IMG/VR virus record: IMGVR_UViG_3300049215_000467
Location: 1-41,229 of that record
Direction: 5' to 3' (one strand)
DNA length: 41,229 nt
Origin: a virus
Positions 1 through 6,382 of the stretch are shown piece after piece. A model generated the notes under the pieces. It had not been told where the DNA came from and did not search any database. It saw only the letters and a program-made list of their open reading frames with translations. The position numbers were made by a program, and so were the translations under genes. The stretch's first letter is position 1, and the number at the start of each line of letters is the position of its first letter.

Positions 1-94
1 ATCGACATGGGAGACATTATGGCACACGAACAATTTAAAGAAAAGAGGCACGCTAACCCAGTCCTAAAGCACGGGGTTTGCGCGTGTCCAAAGG
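1..94 (-). mobile_element. IS200/IS605-derived small element, copy D (right part)
   Basis: Right-hand 94 bp of a 270-bp element whose other part is at 41079-41229. It is identical to positions 14198-14291 of copy A. It includes the terminal hairpin AACCC...GGGGTT and ends at 94, followed by ATCAA (95-99), the complement of the target-like pentamer TTGAT. The element therefore lies in minus orientation if TTGAT marks its left end, as in ISDra2-like IS605 elements. No transposase is encoded. Confidence 0.8.
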
Positions 95-277
95 ATCAAA
101 CTCATTGCTCCCCCTCAAAACGCCTTAATCCTCGATCCATTCGCGGGATCTGGAACCACGATTCTAGCGGCAAAACGATTAGGAATATCCGCGGTTGGCA
201 TTGAAAAAGATGCGGCTTACGCAGAAATATCTAGGAAAAGGATAAATGCTGAAACAGGCCCAAAAAGCCATTGCTAA
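95..277 (+). pseudogene. DNA methyltransferase, C-terminal fragment
   Basis: The reading frame from ATC at 95 to TAA at 275-277 encodes the SAM-binding motif of a beta-class amino DNA methyltransferase: LDPFAGSGTT followed by a GIEKD acidic turn. The catalytic half (DSPYG) is at 40550-41078, on the other side of the mobile element that spans the window ends. Removing the element joins MEYL to IKLIAPP in frame, the order expected of this family. The fragment has no start codon of its own. The upstream half also lacks an internal block, so the gene is probably inactive. Confidence 0.8.
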
Positions 278-328
278 ACATTTCCACAAACGTATAATGA
301 AATGAAAAGCTCAACTTAGAGGTATACA

Positions 329-547
329 ATGAGCGGACGGAAAATAAATGATCACGCTAGCTTTTGCGGATCTTCGGGAGCATATCCCCTCCCAACAGGC
401 AACAAAATGAAATCTTATAAATCCGCGGAAGGCGCAGGGCATCTTGACGGCATGTATCACGACACCTCAGAAGAGATCCACAGCGATCAGATGGCTAGTG
501 ATTCCAAGGTCAAGTCGCATAAGATGAAGCCTGGATATCGCTATTAA
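329..547 (+). CDS. Small hypothetical protein (72 aa)
   Basis: ATG at 329 is preceded by an AGAGG ribosome-binding site about 8 nt upstream. The product is hydrophilic, rich in Ser, Lys, His and Gly, with no membrane segment. I do not recognise a family. It sits between the methyltransferase remnant and a structured intergenic RNA, on the same strand as the two small paralogous genes that follow. It may belong with the portal-to-capsid block as a minor virion protein, but that is only positional. Confidence 0.6.
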   Translation: MSGRKINDHASFCGSSGAYPLPTGNKMKSYKSAEGAGHLDGMYHDTSEEIHSDQMASDSKVKSHKMKPGYRY

Positions 548-561
548 GGTTTAGCCCCTAG

Positions 562-684
562 CTCCGAGGCGGAGTTCCGTAGCATAAACGGAGGATGTGC
601 ATGAAAATTGCACATGGCATTAGCTATCGGTCCTGTAGCTCAGCAGTGAGAGCCATGGAGCGTGGGTGCAATTCCCATCAGGAC
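562..684 (+). ncRNA. Structured RNA with tRNA-like fold lacking an anticodon arm
   Basis: Three perfect hairpins follow each other: CTCCG/CGGAG (562-574), TCCGT/ACGGA (576-592) and ATGTGCA/TGCACAT (595-615). They lead into 630-684, which folds like a small tRNA. Its acceptor stem is GTCCTG/CAGGAC (630-635 with 679-684), its D-arm GCTC/GAGC (638-653) and its T-arm GTGGG/CCCAT with loop TGCAATT (662-678). Only 8 nt separate the D and T arms, so there is no anticodon arm and it cannot be an ordinary tRNA. It could be a decayed tRNA, a tRNA mimic, or a structured leader for the genes at 748-1249. No CCA end is encoded. Confidence 0.5.
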
Positions 685-747
685 GTTGTGAGGGAGTACA
701 AATAGCCCTCGCAGTTAGCACGCAAAACTGTGTTGAAGTAGGTGTAT

Positions 748-1014
748 ATGTCTATCAATGATAAGTCGGGTTTCCACGATCCAATCGCGGTCAAGAATCC
801 AAAACCAGCGTTTAAACCACACAACGGCAGCAAATCCCCTTGGGACTTCACCTGTCCAACTTACGATCAGCGAACCAGCTCCTTCGTCAATGCGGGAACG
901 CATTATGGGGTGGGTCACAGACAGCCTATTGGACATTCTGGAGATCCAAAAACCCATTCTCCATGCCTTCCATTCGGTCGATTCAAAACGATGAAGATCG
1001 ATGAAAAGGGGTAG
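748..1014 (+). CDS. Small hypothetical protein, paralogue of the next gene
   Basis: I place the start at ATG 748 rather than GTG 742, behind AGTAGGTG. The product (88 aa) has the pattern PWDF-x4-YDQR-x5-NAG-x2-YGVG-x3-PIG, which recurs in the next protein at 1001. The shared spacing shows a tandem duplication. No membrane segment, no recognised domain. The last 14 bp overlap the next start, suggesting translational coupling. Possibly a minor virion protein by position. Confidence 0.65.
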   Translation: MSINDKSGFHDPIAVKNPKPAFKPHNGSKSPWDFTCPTYDQRTSSFVNAGTHYGVGHRQPIGHSGDPKTHSPCLPFGRFKTMKIDEKG

Positions 1015-1249
1015 AGCTGGAGTTTTTAACCAACCGATCGTCCCTAAGTCGAAGAAAGGTCAGCCTGCTGATCCTTGGGACTTTCAACCCTCACACTACG
1101 ATCAGAGAGCGGCTCCCTCCGCAGCAGCTGGCGATTACTACGGAACTGGCTTTAAGGCGCCGGTGGGAAGGATTCGGGACGTTTCGAGTCCTGGGGTGAA
1201 TCCAGTGAGCAAGCAGAATCTTGGGAAGCCGCCGAAGTCTCTTGCGTGA
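1001..1249 (+). CDS. Small hypothetical protein, paralogue of the previous gene
   Basis: 82-aa product with DPWDF-x4-YDQR-x5-AAG-x2-YGTG-x3-PVG, aligning residue for residue with the upstream protein over about 40 positions. Its start lies inside the preceding gene, with no strong ribosome-binding site, so it probably depends on coupling. The C-terminal tail differs completely from the paralogue. Function unknown. Confidence 0.65.
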   Translation: MKRGRAGVFNQPIVPKSKKGQPADPWDFQPSHYDQRAAPSAAAGDYYGTGFKAPVGRIRDVSSPGVNPVSKQNLGKPPKSLA

Positions 1250-1264
1250 TGTTAGGCGGGGAGG

Positions 1265-1738
1265 TCATAGGGAAGAACGGCACTTCCTAAAATTCGCATC
1301 TAATGATATTTCTGTGTAAATCTTTGCAATCTCATCATCGTTGAGATCATCCTCCTCTTTAGCCTCAAGCTTGGCCCGATTGTGCGTAAAGTCATCGATG
1401 CTTTCGCAAACAGTCTTATTCTCCGTTAGCATCCCTTTTTTATACTGCGACCACATTGCTCTATCTGGAATCATCCAGATTATCTTAATCAGATCTGTAC
1501 CAGGATAGGCCTTGAACAGCATGCTATTGGTCTGGGCTTGAGGTTTTGTCAATCTAGGCTGCCAGATAATCGTTTTTGTGACTCCATCATCTAGAGTCCT
1601 CGCGTGGGCGAAGATGTAGAATGGATGATTGCCAAACGGTCGTTTATTCACAAGATCTTGGCAGCAAGCCGAAATATCGAAGTCTTGCTTTGTGAAGTTC
1701 TGCAAACGATCGTGAGCTTCAAGAGGGTTAATTTTCAT
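1265..1738 (-). CDS. Conserved-looking hypothetical protein (157 aa)
   Basis: Minus-strand gene with AGGAG upstream of its ATG at 1738. It starts 18 nt after the stop of the scaffold-like gene, so the two form an operon. The product is a mixed alpha/beta soluble protein with an acidic stretch (EAKEEDDLNDDE) near the C-terminus. I do not recognise the family. Its coupling to a scaffold-like gene suggests a role in head assembly, which is inference from position. Confidence 0.65.
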   Translation of the reverse strand: MKINPLEAHDRLQNFTKQDFDISACCQDLVNKRPFGNHPFYIFAHARTLDDGVTKTIIWQPRLTKPQAQTNSMLFKAYPGTDLIKIIWMIPDRAMWSQYKKGMLTENKTVCESIDDFTHNRAKLEAKEEDDLNDDEIAKIYTEISLDANFRKCRSSL

Positions 1739-1756
1739 TAAGCTCCTATGGAATTT

Positions 1757-2437
1757 CTATACGGCTCGGCGACCCTTAATGAGTTCTTGCATCTTCTGGT
1801 AAGCGTTTTTCTGTCCGCCCTCGGAGTAATCGCCGGCGGATGAATATGGGGGCGTATTTCCTCCGGATGGCTGGTAGTAGGGAGACCGGCGATTTGCATC
1901 GATCTTCTGTTGTATAGTTTGCTGAGGTACTGGCGGCTTGTGAACGCCAGAGAGCTTGATATTCTGATACAACAGCTTTTGCCGAGCGAAATTGTCGGGC
2001 ATTTCGAGCATCGGCTCTGCGATATCAGGGTGTTTCTCCGCAAACTTCTTGATGTTGTCTAAGTCTAGAATCTCTTTGAAATCGGGGTTGGCACGCAGAA
2101 ACGTCTGTTGACGCTCTTGTTCAATCATGCTTCGAGCCTTTTCTTCAGCTTTGGAATCTACCTTCTTCTCGAAATCCGATGCAAAACGGCTTAATTCCTT
2201 TTTTAGAGACTTGCGATCGACGTAGGGCTCATCGCTCCGATCGTCTTCATCTTCTTCCCTAAAACGTTTGTTGGCTCGTTCCTCTCGCTCTCTCTTCAGC
2301 TCCTCTTGCAACTGTAAACGTGCGTTACGTTCTTCTTCTAGCTGCCGTGCAATTTGTCGCATGTTCACTTCTTTTGAATTGTCTTTTTGTGTTTCCTGAG
2401 CGGAATTTGCTTGATTTTGGTTGGTTTCTGCGGTCAT
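1757..2437 (-). CDS. Putative capsid scaffolding protein
   Basis: 226 aa, ATG at 2437 with GAAGG upstream. Residues about 25-120 are a highly charged helix rich in Glu, Arg and Lys, predicted coiled coil. They are followed by a helical region with FLRANPDFKEIL and a Pro/Gly/Tyr-rich tail ending in a short basic helix. A low-complexity, charged helical protein with a basic C-terminus beside the major capsid gene is typical of phage scaffolding proteins, whose basic tail binds coat protein. It is on the opposite strand from the capsid gene, which is unusual. No sequence motif proves the function. Confidence 0.6.
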   Translation of the reverse strand: MTAETNQNQANSAQETQKDNSKEVNMRQIARQLEEERNARLQLQEELKREREERANKRFREEDEDDRSDEPYVDRKSLKKELSRFASDFEKKVDSKAEEKARSMIEQERQQTFLRANPDFKEILDLDNIKKFAEKHPDIAEPMLEMPDNFARQKLLYQNIKLSGVHKPPVPQQTIQQKIDANRRSPYYQPSGGNTPPYSSAGDYSEGGQKNAYQKMQELIKGRRAV

Positions 2438-2502
2438 GATACCTTCATTTGTATAGTGGTTCTTACCAACTGTTTGTACTAAATTTTTTAATTGACATCA
2501 AC

Positions 2503-2745
2503 ATGAATAGACATCCAAGAATTGACCTTGAAGTACTAATGAGAGACTGGAAGCCTTACAAAAGCCCGTGCTCCTGCTGCGATCATGATGGAGAGATGGA
2601 TGATTCTTCGTCGGGAGAAAGAACTAACGAGCTCTTTGGCATGGTCAGGAAGGTGGCGGATTGCTTAACCAGGCTGGAAGAAGAAAACAGACAACTTGTG
2701 GCAGAACTAGAAGACATCTGTAAGCGAATCAATGGTATAGAATGA
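2503..2745 (+). CDS. Small protein with Cys-rich motif and coiled coil
   Basis: I prefer ATG 2503 (80 aa) over upstream near-start codons; no clear ribosome-binding site is visible. The product has CSCC about 20 residues in, then an acidic linker and a C-terminal amphipathic heptad helix (LTRLEEENRQLVAELEDICK). It is transcribed divergently from the scaffold-like gene and just upstream of the capsid leader. Function unknown. Confidence 0.5.
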   Translation: MNRHPRIDLEVLMRDWKPYKSPCSCCDHDGEMDDSSSGERTNELFGMVRKVADCLTRLEEENRQLVAELEDICKRINGIE

Positions 2746-2975
2746 AAATCGGCGACGTGTTACGAATTTGGAGCTGGTAAATCTTTTTTTTGATATAAGT
2801 TAAATTACGCTAGTCCGGCGTTAAGGACGTCGCGTATCGCCGCTCGCAATGGCTGTCGTATTTGCCCCTTCGCAATGGGCATAACCCACTTCTTTTGGGT
2901 TGATCGAACAGCGTATATGGTTCGCTACCTGATCCACTTATATTGAAGGATGAACTTCGAACCATAAGGTTTCGA
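2746..2975 (+). other. Long structured leader of the major capsid gene
   Basis: About 180 nt separate the promoter-like motif at 2786-2810 from the capsid ATG. The stretch contains no convincing gene. It has a hairpin AACCCA/TGGGTT near 2900 and two similar short segments, CTCGCAATGG and CTTCGCAATGG, near 2850 and 2869. It may be a regulatory leader; no known riboswitch was recognised. Confidence 0.35.
2786..2810 (+). promoter_or_regulatory. Putative extended -10 promoter of the capsid gene
   Basis: TGATATAAG (2791-2799) is a good extended -10 element, preceded by a run of eight T. The 25-nt segment ending in ATTACGC matches 20 of 25 positions at 7586-7610, just before another virion gene. 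The repetition supports a shared regulatory site. No good -35 is visible. Confidence 0.4.
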
Positions 2976-5900
2976 ATGTCGATTACTACAACTGGGAATC
3001 TCGGACCCATGATCTTGCAGTCGCTTGCGCCTGCAATGCTCTACGTTCCGACCCCAACCATATGAATTTGTGGTTGTAAAATCTCCTCTGATTGAGGTGG
3101 AAACCTATATTATACTTACCTACGTATTAATAGGCAACACTGCGGAAGCGAAAGCACCGTAATCGACTGAGCGAGGAGACCCTGAAGGGATGCGACAGTC
3201 AGGCCTCGGACCATAAATAAAATCCGAGAGGACGATTCGAAGAAATTGTCCCGCCGATAATTAATAGCAATTAATCGGTCATAAAAGTAACAGAAACGGA
3301 ATTACATCCTGGTATGTGACAAGGTGTCCATGCCTGCAAACGGGGGAACGACTTGCCGCTTTATGCGTGCAAGAGCCCTCGCACCGCCAACTATCCAGTT
3401 GGGTAACTCGGGGATTGATCCCCCAGCACAAGTGCCACAGCGTAGATTGTTTGCGCTGTATAAATCTTCTCTGATAGACTTGGAACTCGCAGCGTAAAGA
3501 CGGCGGCAACAAGGTCGAACTTTTTTAGGAACCACGGGTGTTTAGATGTTTCATCTGCTCATAAAGACTCAAGCGAAGATCGAAGGTTTCCTTCGTGAGA
3601 AATCGCTCGCGCTTAGCAAATGTTTCTCTGAATCTAATGGCTGCTTGACAGCGTTCTTTTTTGATGACGAGAAAAGGGTGAATGTCTTTAAGGAATTGCA
3701 ACATTTGAGGTCTTCGGACTTCCCAAATATATTGCTGTTTCCAATGTGGGTTAGCTTTTCTGCTGGGTGCGTTCATTTCATAGAAATGACCTCCAAAGTT
3801 TTTAAAAAGCCATTCCATGAGGCATTTATCGGTTGTAGAAACGTTTACACGAAGGTTGAATTGTCCTCTCCTAGATGGATCAATTTCGCTCTTCCAAAGC
3901 ATGATACTGCCCTCTCCGTCAATAATTCCTGCGAGATAGGCCAATTTTTCCCGATGATTCATGGTGTCCATAATGTTTGAAAGCAAAAATGATACCAGAT
4001 TGCGTACGTCGCAGTCAACTAGAAAAGACGATGAACGAAGCAAGCGAGAAGACTCACAAAATATTGATGAATGGTTAAGAAGTCCCGACAGCAAAGAAGA
4101 AATTGTCGAATTAGGGACTTGTTCTGGGATTCGTTTCATGACTTCCGAAGGTGAAAAAAGAATGGAACCAGGAAAAAGATATGACCAGAACCTCAATGAA
4201 TTGTGAGATGCGGTGCTCTGAACACGACAGTAATGTCGTGAGGGAAGTGCGATAGGCTTCCTCGCCATCATGGCGTTAGCTTTAACGATATGATGGTCAT
4301 GAAAGTAACAGAATGGACATAATTGATGCGCCAACGGCGTTTTTTGGAACTGGCTGTATTATAAATGAGCAAGTTATATTACAGGACCAGGAAGGAGTTT
4401 TGGCTTGGGTGTCCGAGCGTCTGGCTTAAAAAGCGATGGCCAGAAAAGCTTGTTTCAAATAAAATATTTAAGGTCGCTATGAGACAAGCCGAGGATTAAC
4501 GGAAATAAGTCCTCGATAAACCGACTCTAATTGACTTGGAAGCCCGACAGGGTAACAAGGGGCAAACGAAAGTAGCCTGAACGACTTAACGAGACGGGCC
4601 GAAAGGCATGCGAAAGTCTGAACTCGGACTATAAATAAAATCCGAGAGAGAATGCCGAAGAGCTTCTCCGCCTCATATGAGGTCATAAAAGTAACAGAAT
4701 GCTTATCCTCCGCGACTATATCCTCTCAGCTGCGTCGCAGATCAATGCAGGCGGCGGATCGAACGGCGACAATCCTACAAATTTAGGTGTGTCGGATTTT
4801 AGCCTCGTAGCTGCAACACTCGATAAACTTTGTGTCGAGTATAAATCTTCGATAATTGACTTGGAGTTCCTCGCTGCATAAGCAGACGGATAACAAGGGG
4901 CAAGCAATGTAAAGCTGTTTTACATGTGCAGCCTGAGAGACTAAATTCGAAGACCCGAAAGGGATGCGATAGTCCAATCTCCATAGAGATATGGAGAGGC
5001 GGCAGAAATGACCGCCCGCTTAAATAGATTGGTTAAGATGACGAACTTTTTGATAGATGATCTCTCTTCCGGATTTTTCACCAGAAAGAATCAACTTTCT
5101 AAGTTCAATCATCTGCTCGCAAATTGGTTTTTTGTGAACAAGGTAAGGTCGGATACCAACAAGAATAGGATCGAGTTGAAGATTTGCAATTCTCCAGATC
5201 ATTTGGTTTCTACAATTATGAAGATGGCTTTTATCAAGGAAATGAAATTGTCCTCCAAATTTTTTAGAAGCCCAATAGAAAAATGGAGATTTAGTGTTGT
5301 TGCATTGCAACTGCGCTCTATAAGATGGATTTTTCCCTCTTTTTTGTGTAGTTTTGCTAATGTCCAGACTGCACTCCGCATCAACGAACCCAGCAAGGTA
5401 TGCATAGTCCATATCAGAAGGCATGCAAGTGTCTCTGTTAGACTCTATGTCTTTTTTCAGAGAATGTGGAATAAGATAAGATTCCTCTTTGAGGATTTTC
5501 ATAGCTTTCAGGAGAGAAGATCTATCTTCTCGAAAGTTAGGACTTCTGAATTTGAGGAAAACATCACATTCTTGACCTTTCTCAATAAGAAAAGGTTTAA
5601 TTCTGGGAAGAAATCCGTATCCATCCTTGGAAAACACAAAATGATAAGATGGAACTCTATTTTTCTGACGAGACTTTTTGACATTTATACTTCCGTCAAA
5701 ATGACTCTGAAACCATTCGATATTATCGAAATGGGTAGAAATAATAGAAAAAGTGTCTTGGAAAAATGGAGAAGTTTTGGTTTCTCCAATATAAAAGCAA
5801 CCATCTCCATCGATATATCCAGCTGCGTAGGCCAACCAAGTCTCATTCATGCTTAAATGATTGCATGTATGGGTTATTTAAGTCAATAAGTAATAGGAAG

Positions 5901-6371
5901 ACAAACAACGCCTACAAATTCATGTCGGGCATTGAAGGTATGGATCGATTCGGCACAGGTCCAGTCCGGTCAGCATATTTCATGCTGTCCTCGACCGAAC
6001 TTCAACCGGATTTTGATGGACTCACCGGCTCAGGCTTCCTTAGCCAGTGGGCATACCCCACCAACGCGTCTGGGCTTAATTCGGAGTACGGGTCTGTCTA
6101 TAACATCCGTATCCTGTGCAGCTCGGAAGCACCTGTAGCGCGTGCAGCGTCTGCTAACTCTCGCGACGTGTATTACAATACCGTCGTTGGAAAGCAAGCG
6201 ATCACGCACATCAATCAGGACGGATACTCAATGAACTTGATTTATCGAGATCCATACTATTCTGGAATGTTGGCGCAAAACGCGACCTTAGCGGTCAAGT
6301 TTGCCCAAGCGCAAGCAATCACCCAGGATACGGCTATTAGAAACCTACTCTGCACACGCAGCGGTAACTAA
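2976..6371 (+). CDS. Major capsid protein (N4-gp56-like), split by four group I introns
   Basis: Exons reconstructed from coding similarity and from P1/P10 pairing are 2976-3061, 3299-3443, 4316-4496 (with an insert near 4424-4478), 4702-4824 and 5901-6371. The ATG at 2976 has AAGG 7 nt upstream. Joined, they give about 319 aa with landmarks of N4-gp56-type coat proteins: GNLGPMILQSLAPAM at the N-terminus, MPANGGTTCRF and LAPPTIQLGNSG, MRQAED-LILRD, then FGTGPVRSAYF and SEYGSVYNIRI. The protein forms the icosahedral shell. Each splice junction restores the frame exactly. The third exon holds a TAA at 4427 and changes frame before MRQAED, so the mature protein needs recoding there, unless the sequence is in error. 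Confidence 0.8.
3062..3298 (+). ncRNA. Group I intron 1 in the capsid gene (no ORF)
   Basis: 237 nt. The 5' exon end CAACCAT pairs with the internal guide GTGGTTG (7 bp, with the hallmark U-G wobble at the splice site), and the 3' exon start GAATT pairs with the AATTT just upstream of the guide (P10). The core shows GACTG...CAGTC (P7-like) with GGGATGCGACAGTC, the same S-type motif as introns 3 and 4. The intron ends in G after AACAGAAAC. Splicing joins AT to G to make an in-frame Met codon. Confidence 0.85.
3444..4315 (+). ncRNA. Group I intron 2 in the capsid gene (carries endonuclease gene)
   Basis: 872 nt. The exon end ACAGCGT pairs with the guide GCGCTGT, again with the U-G pair, and is followed by ATAAATCTTC as in intron 4. 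The intron ends GTAACAGAATG, matching intron 3. The 3' core (GTGCGATAGGC) is a weaker match to the P7 motif of the other three, so this may be a different subtype. It contains a LAGLIDADG gene on the antisense strand. A plus-strand frame at 3976-4206, rich in Lys and Glu, is open but unsupported. Confidence 0.75.
3525..3971 (-). CDS. LAGLIDADG homing endonuclease, single motif, antisense in intron 2
   Basis: 148 aa. The motif LAYLAGIIDGEGSI lies at residues 10-23, with the acidic residue E20 in the catalytic position. One motif means the enzyme should act as a homodimer. The start is taken at ATG 3971, just before the motif; the open frame extends further upstream but that part does not look coding. 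The gene lies wholly inside group I intron 2 but is transcribed on the opposite strand, so it cannot be translated from the capsid transcript and needs its own minus-strand promoter. Expected role: cut intronless capsid alleles to spread the intron. Confidence 0.8.
   Translation of the reverse strand: MDTMNHREKLAYLAGIIDGEGSIMLWKSEIDPSRRGQFNLRVNVSTTDKCLMEWLFKNFGGHFYEMNAPSRKANPHWKQQYIWEVRRPQMLQFLKDIHPFLVIKKERCQAAIRFRETFAKRERFLTKETFDLRLSLYEQMKHLNTRGS
4424..4478 (+). other. Short frame-breaking insert in the capsid coding sequence
   Basis: Coding reads through ...SERL (CTG 4421-4423) and GCT, then stops at TAA 4427. It resumes in another frame at ATG 4479 (MRQAED). Taking out 46-52 nt restores a capsid sequence of the expected spacing. 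A GCT codon occurs both directly before the stop and directly before ATG 4479. CTGGC (4421-4425) can pair with GCCAG (4439-4443). This resembles the T4 gene 60 translational bypass (matched take-off and landing codons, stop after take-off, hairpin). The new frame is also open from 4425, so a +1 frameshift or a sequencing error adding about 16 residues is possible. Confidence 0.5.
4497..4701 (+). ncRNA. Group I intron 3 in the capsid gene (no ORF)
   Basis: 205 nt. The exon end CGAGGAT pairs with the guide GTCCTCG, with U-G at the splice site. The core has AACGACTTAACG and GGCATGCGAAAGTC (P7 strands GACTT/AAGTC) and shares ACTCGGACTATAAATAAAATCCGAG-type P9 sequence with intron 1. It ends GTAACAGAATG; splicing joins GAT to CTT (ED-LILRD). 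P10 pairing is poor at the first exon base. Minimal intron without endonuclease gene. Confidence 0.85.
4825..5900 (+). ncRNA. Group I intron 4 in the capsid gene (carries endonuclease gene)
   Basis: 1076 nt. The exon end ACTCGAT pairs with the guide GTCGAGT (7 bp with U-G), and the 3' exon ACAAA pairs with TTTGT beside the guide. The core has GAGACTAAA and GGGATGCGATAGTCC near 4940-4975 (P7 GACTA/TAGTC), so most of the catalytic core lies before the endonuclease gene. Splicing joins LVAATLD to TNNAYKF in frame. A TGTAAAGC...TTTTACA inverted repeat lies at about 4908. Confidence 0.85.
5020..5850 (-). CDS. LAGLIDADG homing endonuclease, two motifs, antisense in intron 4
   Basis: 276 aa with two motifs, LAYAAGYIDGDG (residues 6-17) and YLAGFVDAEC (151-160). 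The catalytic acids are probably D16 and E159. The double motif predicts a monomeric enzyme with two pseudo-symmetric halves, the usual length for the class. The ATG at 5850 has no strong ribosome-binding site. The gene is antisense to the host intron and the capsid gene, like the unrelated-length enzyme in intron 2. It should promote intron homing into intron-free capsid genes. Confidence 0.88.
   Translation of the reverse strand: MNETWLAYAAGYIDGDGCFYIGETKTSPFFQDTFSIISTHFDNIEWFQSHFDGSINVKKSRQKNRVPSYHFVFSKDGYGFLPRIKPFLIEKGQECDVFLKFRSPNFREDRSSLLKAMKILKEESYLIPHSLKKDIESNRDTCMPSDMDYAYLAGFVDAECSLDISKTTQKRGKNPSYRAQLQCNNTKSPFFYWASKKFGGQFHFLDKSHLHNCRNQMIWRIANLQLDPILVGIRPYLVHKKPICEQMIELRKLILSGEKSGREIIYQKVRHLNQSI
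5901..6371 (+). CDS. Major capsid protein, last exon
   Basis: Largest exon (156 codons). It starts with ACA AAC AAC GCC TAC directly after intron 4 and has no start codon of its own. FGTGPVRSAYF, GFLSQWAYP and SEYGSVYNIRILCSSEAPV match the C-terminal half of N4-gp56-type coat proteins. The frame is also open upstream into the intron, so an automated call could wrongly extend it to 5766. Confidence 0.85.
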   Translation, partial: TNNAYKFMSGIEGMDRFGTGPVRSAYFMLSSTELQPDFDGLTGSGFLSQWAYPTNASGLNSEYGSVYNIRILCSSEAPVARAASANSRDVYYNTVVGKQAITHINQDGYSMNLIYRDPYYSGMLAQNATLAVKFAQAQAITQDTAIRNLLCTRSGN

Positions 6372-6382
6372 GGAGAAGTATT

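Noticed and set aside
630-684. Functional tRNA gene
   Set aside because: No anticodon arm; only 8 nt between D and T arms.
3961-4206. Plus-strand open frame of 81 aa in intron 2
   Set aside because: Charged composition is plausible, but there is no ribosome-binding site, it overlaps the antisense endonuclease start, and it runs into the intron core region.
3975-4334. N-terminal extension of the intron 2 endonuclease
   Set aside because: The frame is open but the peptide is Ser/Cys/Leu-rich without domain character and would cross the intron-exon boundary; the motif starts right after ATG 3971.
5008-5856. Plus-strand 282-aa open frame in intron 4
   Set aside because: It is the mirror of the double-motif LAGLIDADG gene on the minus strand and has no domain features.
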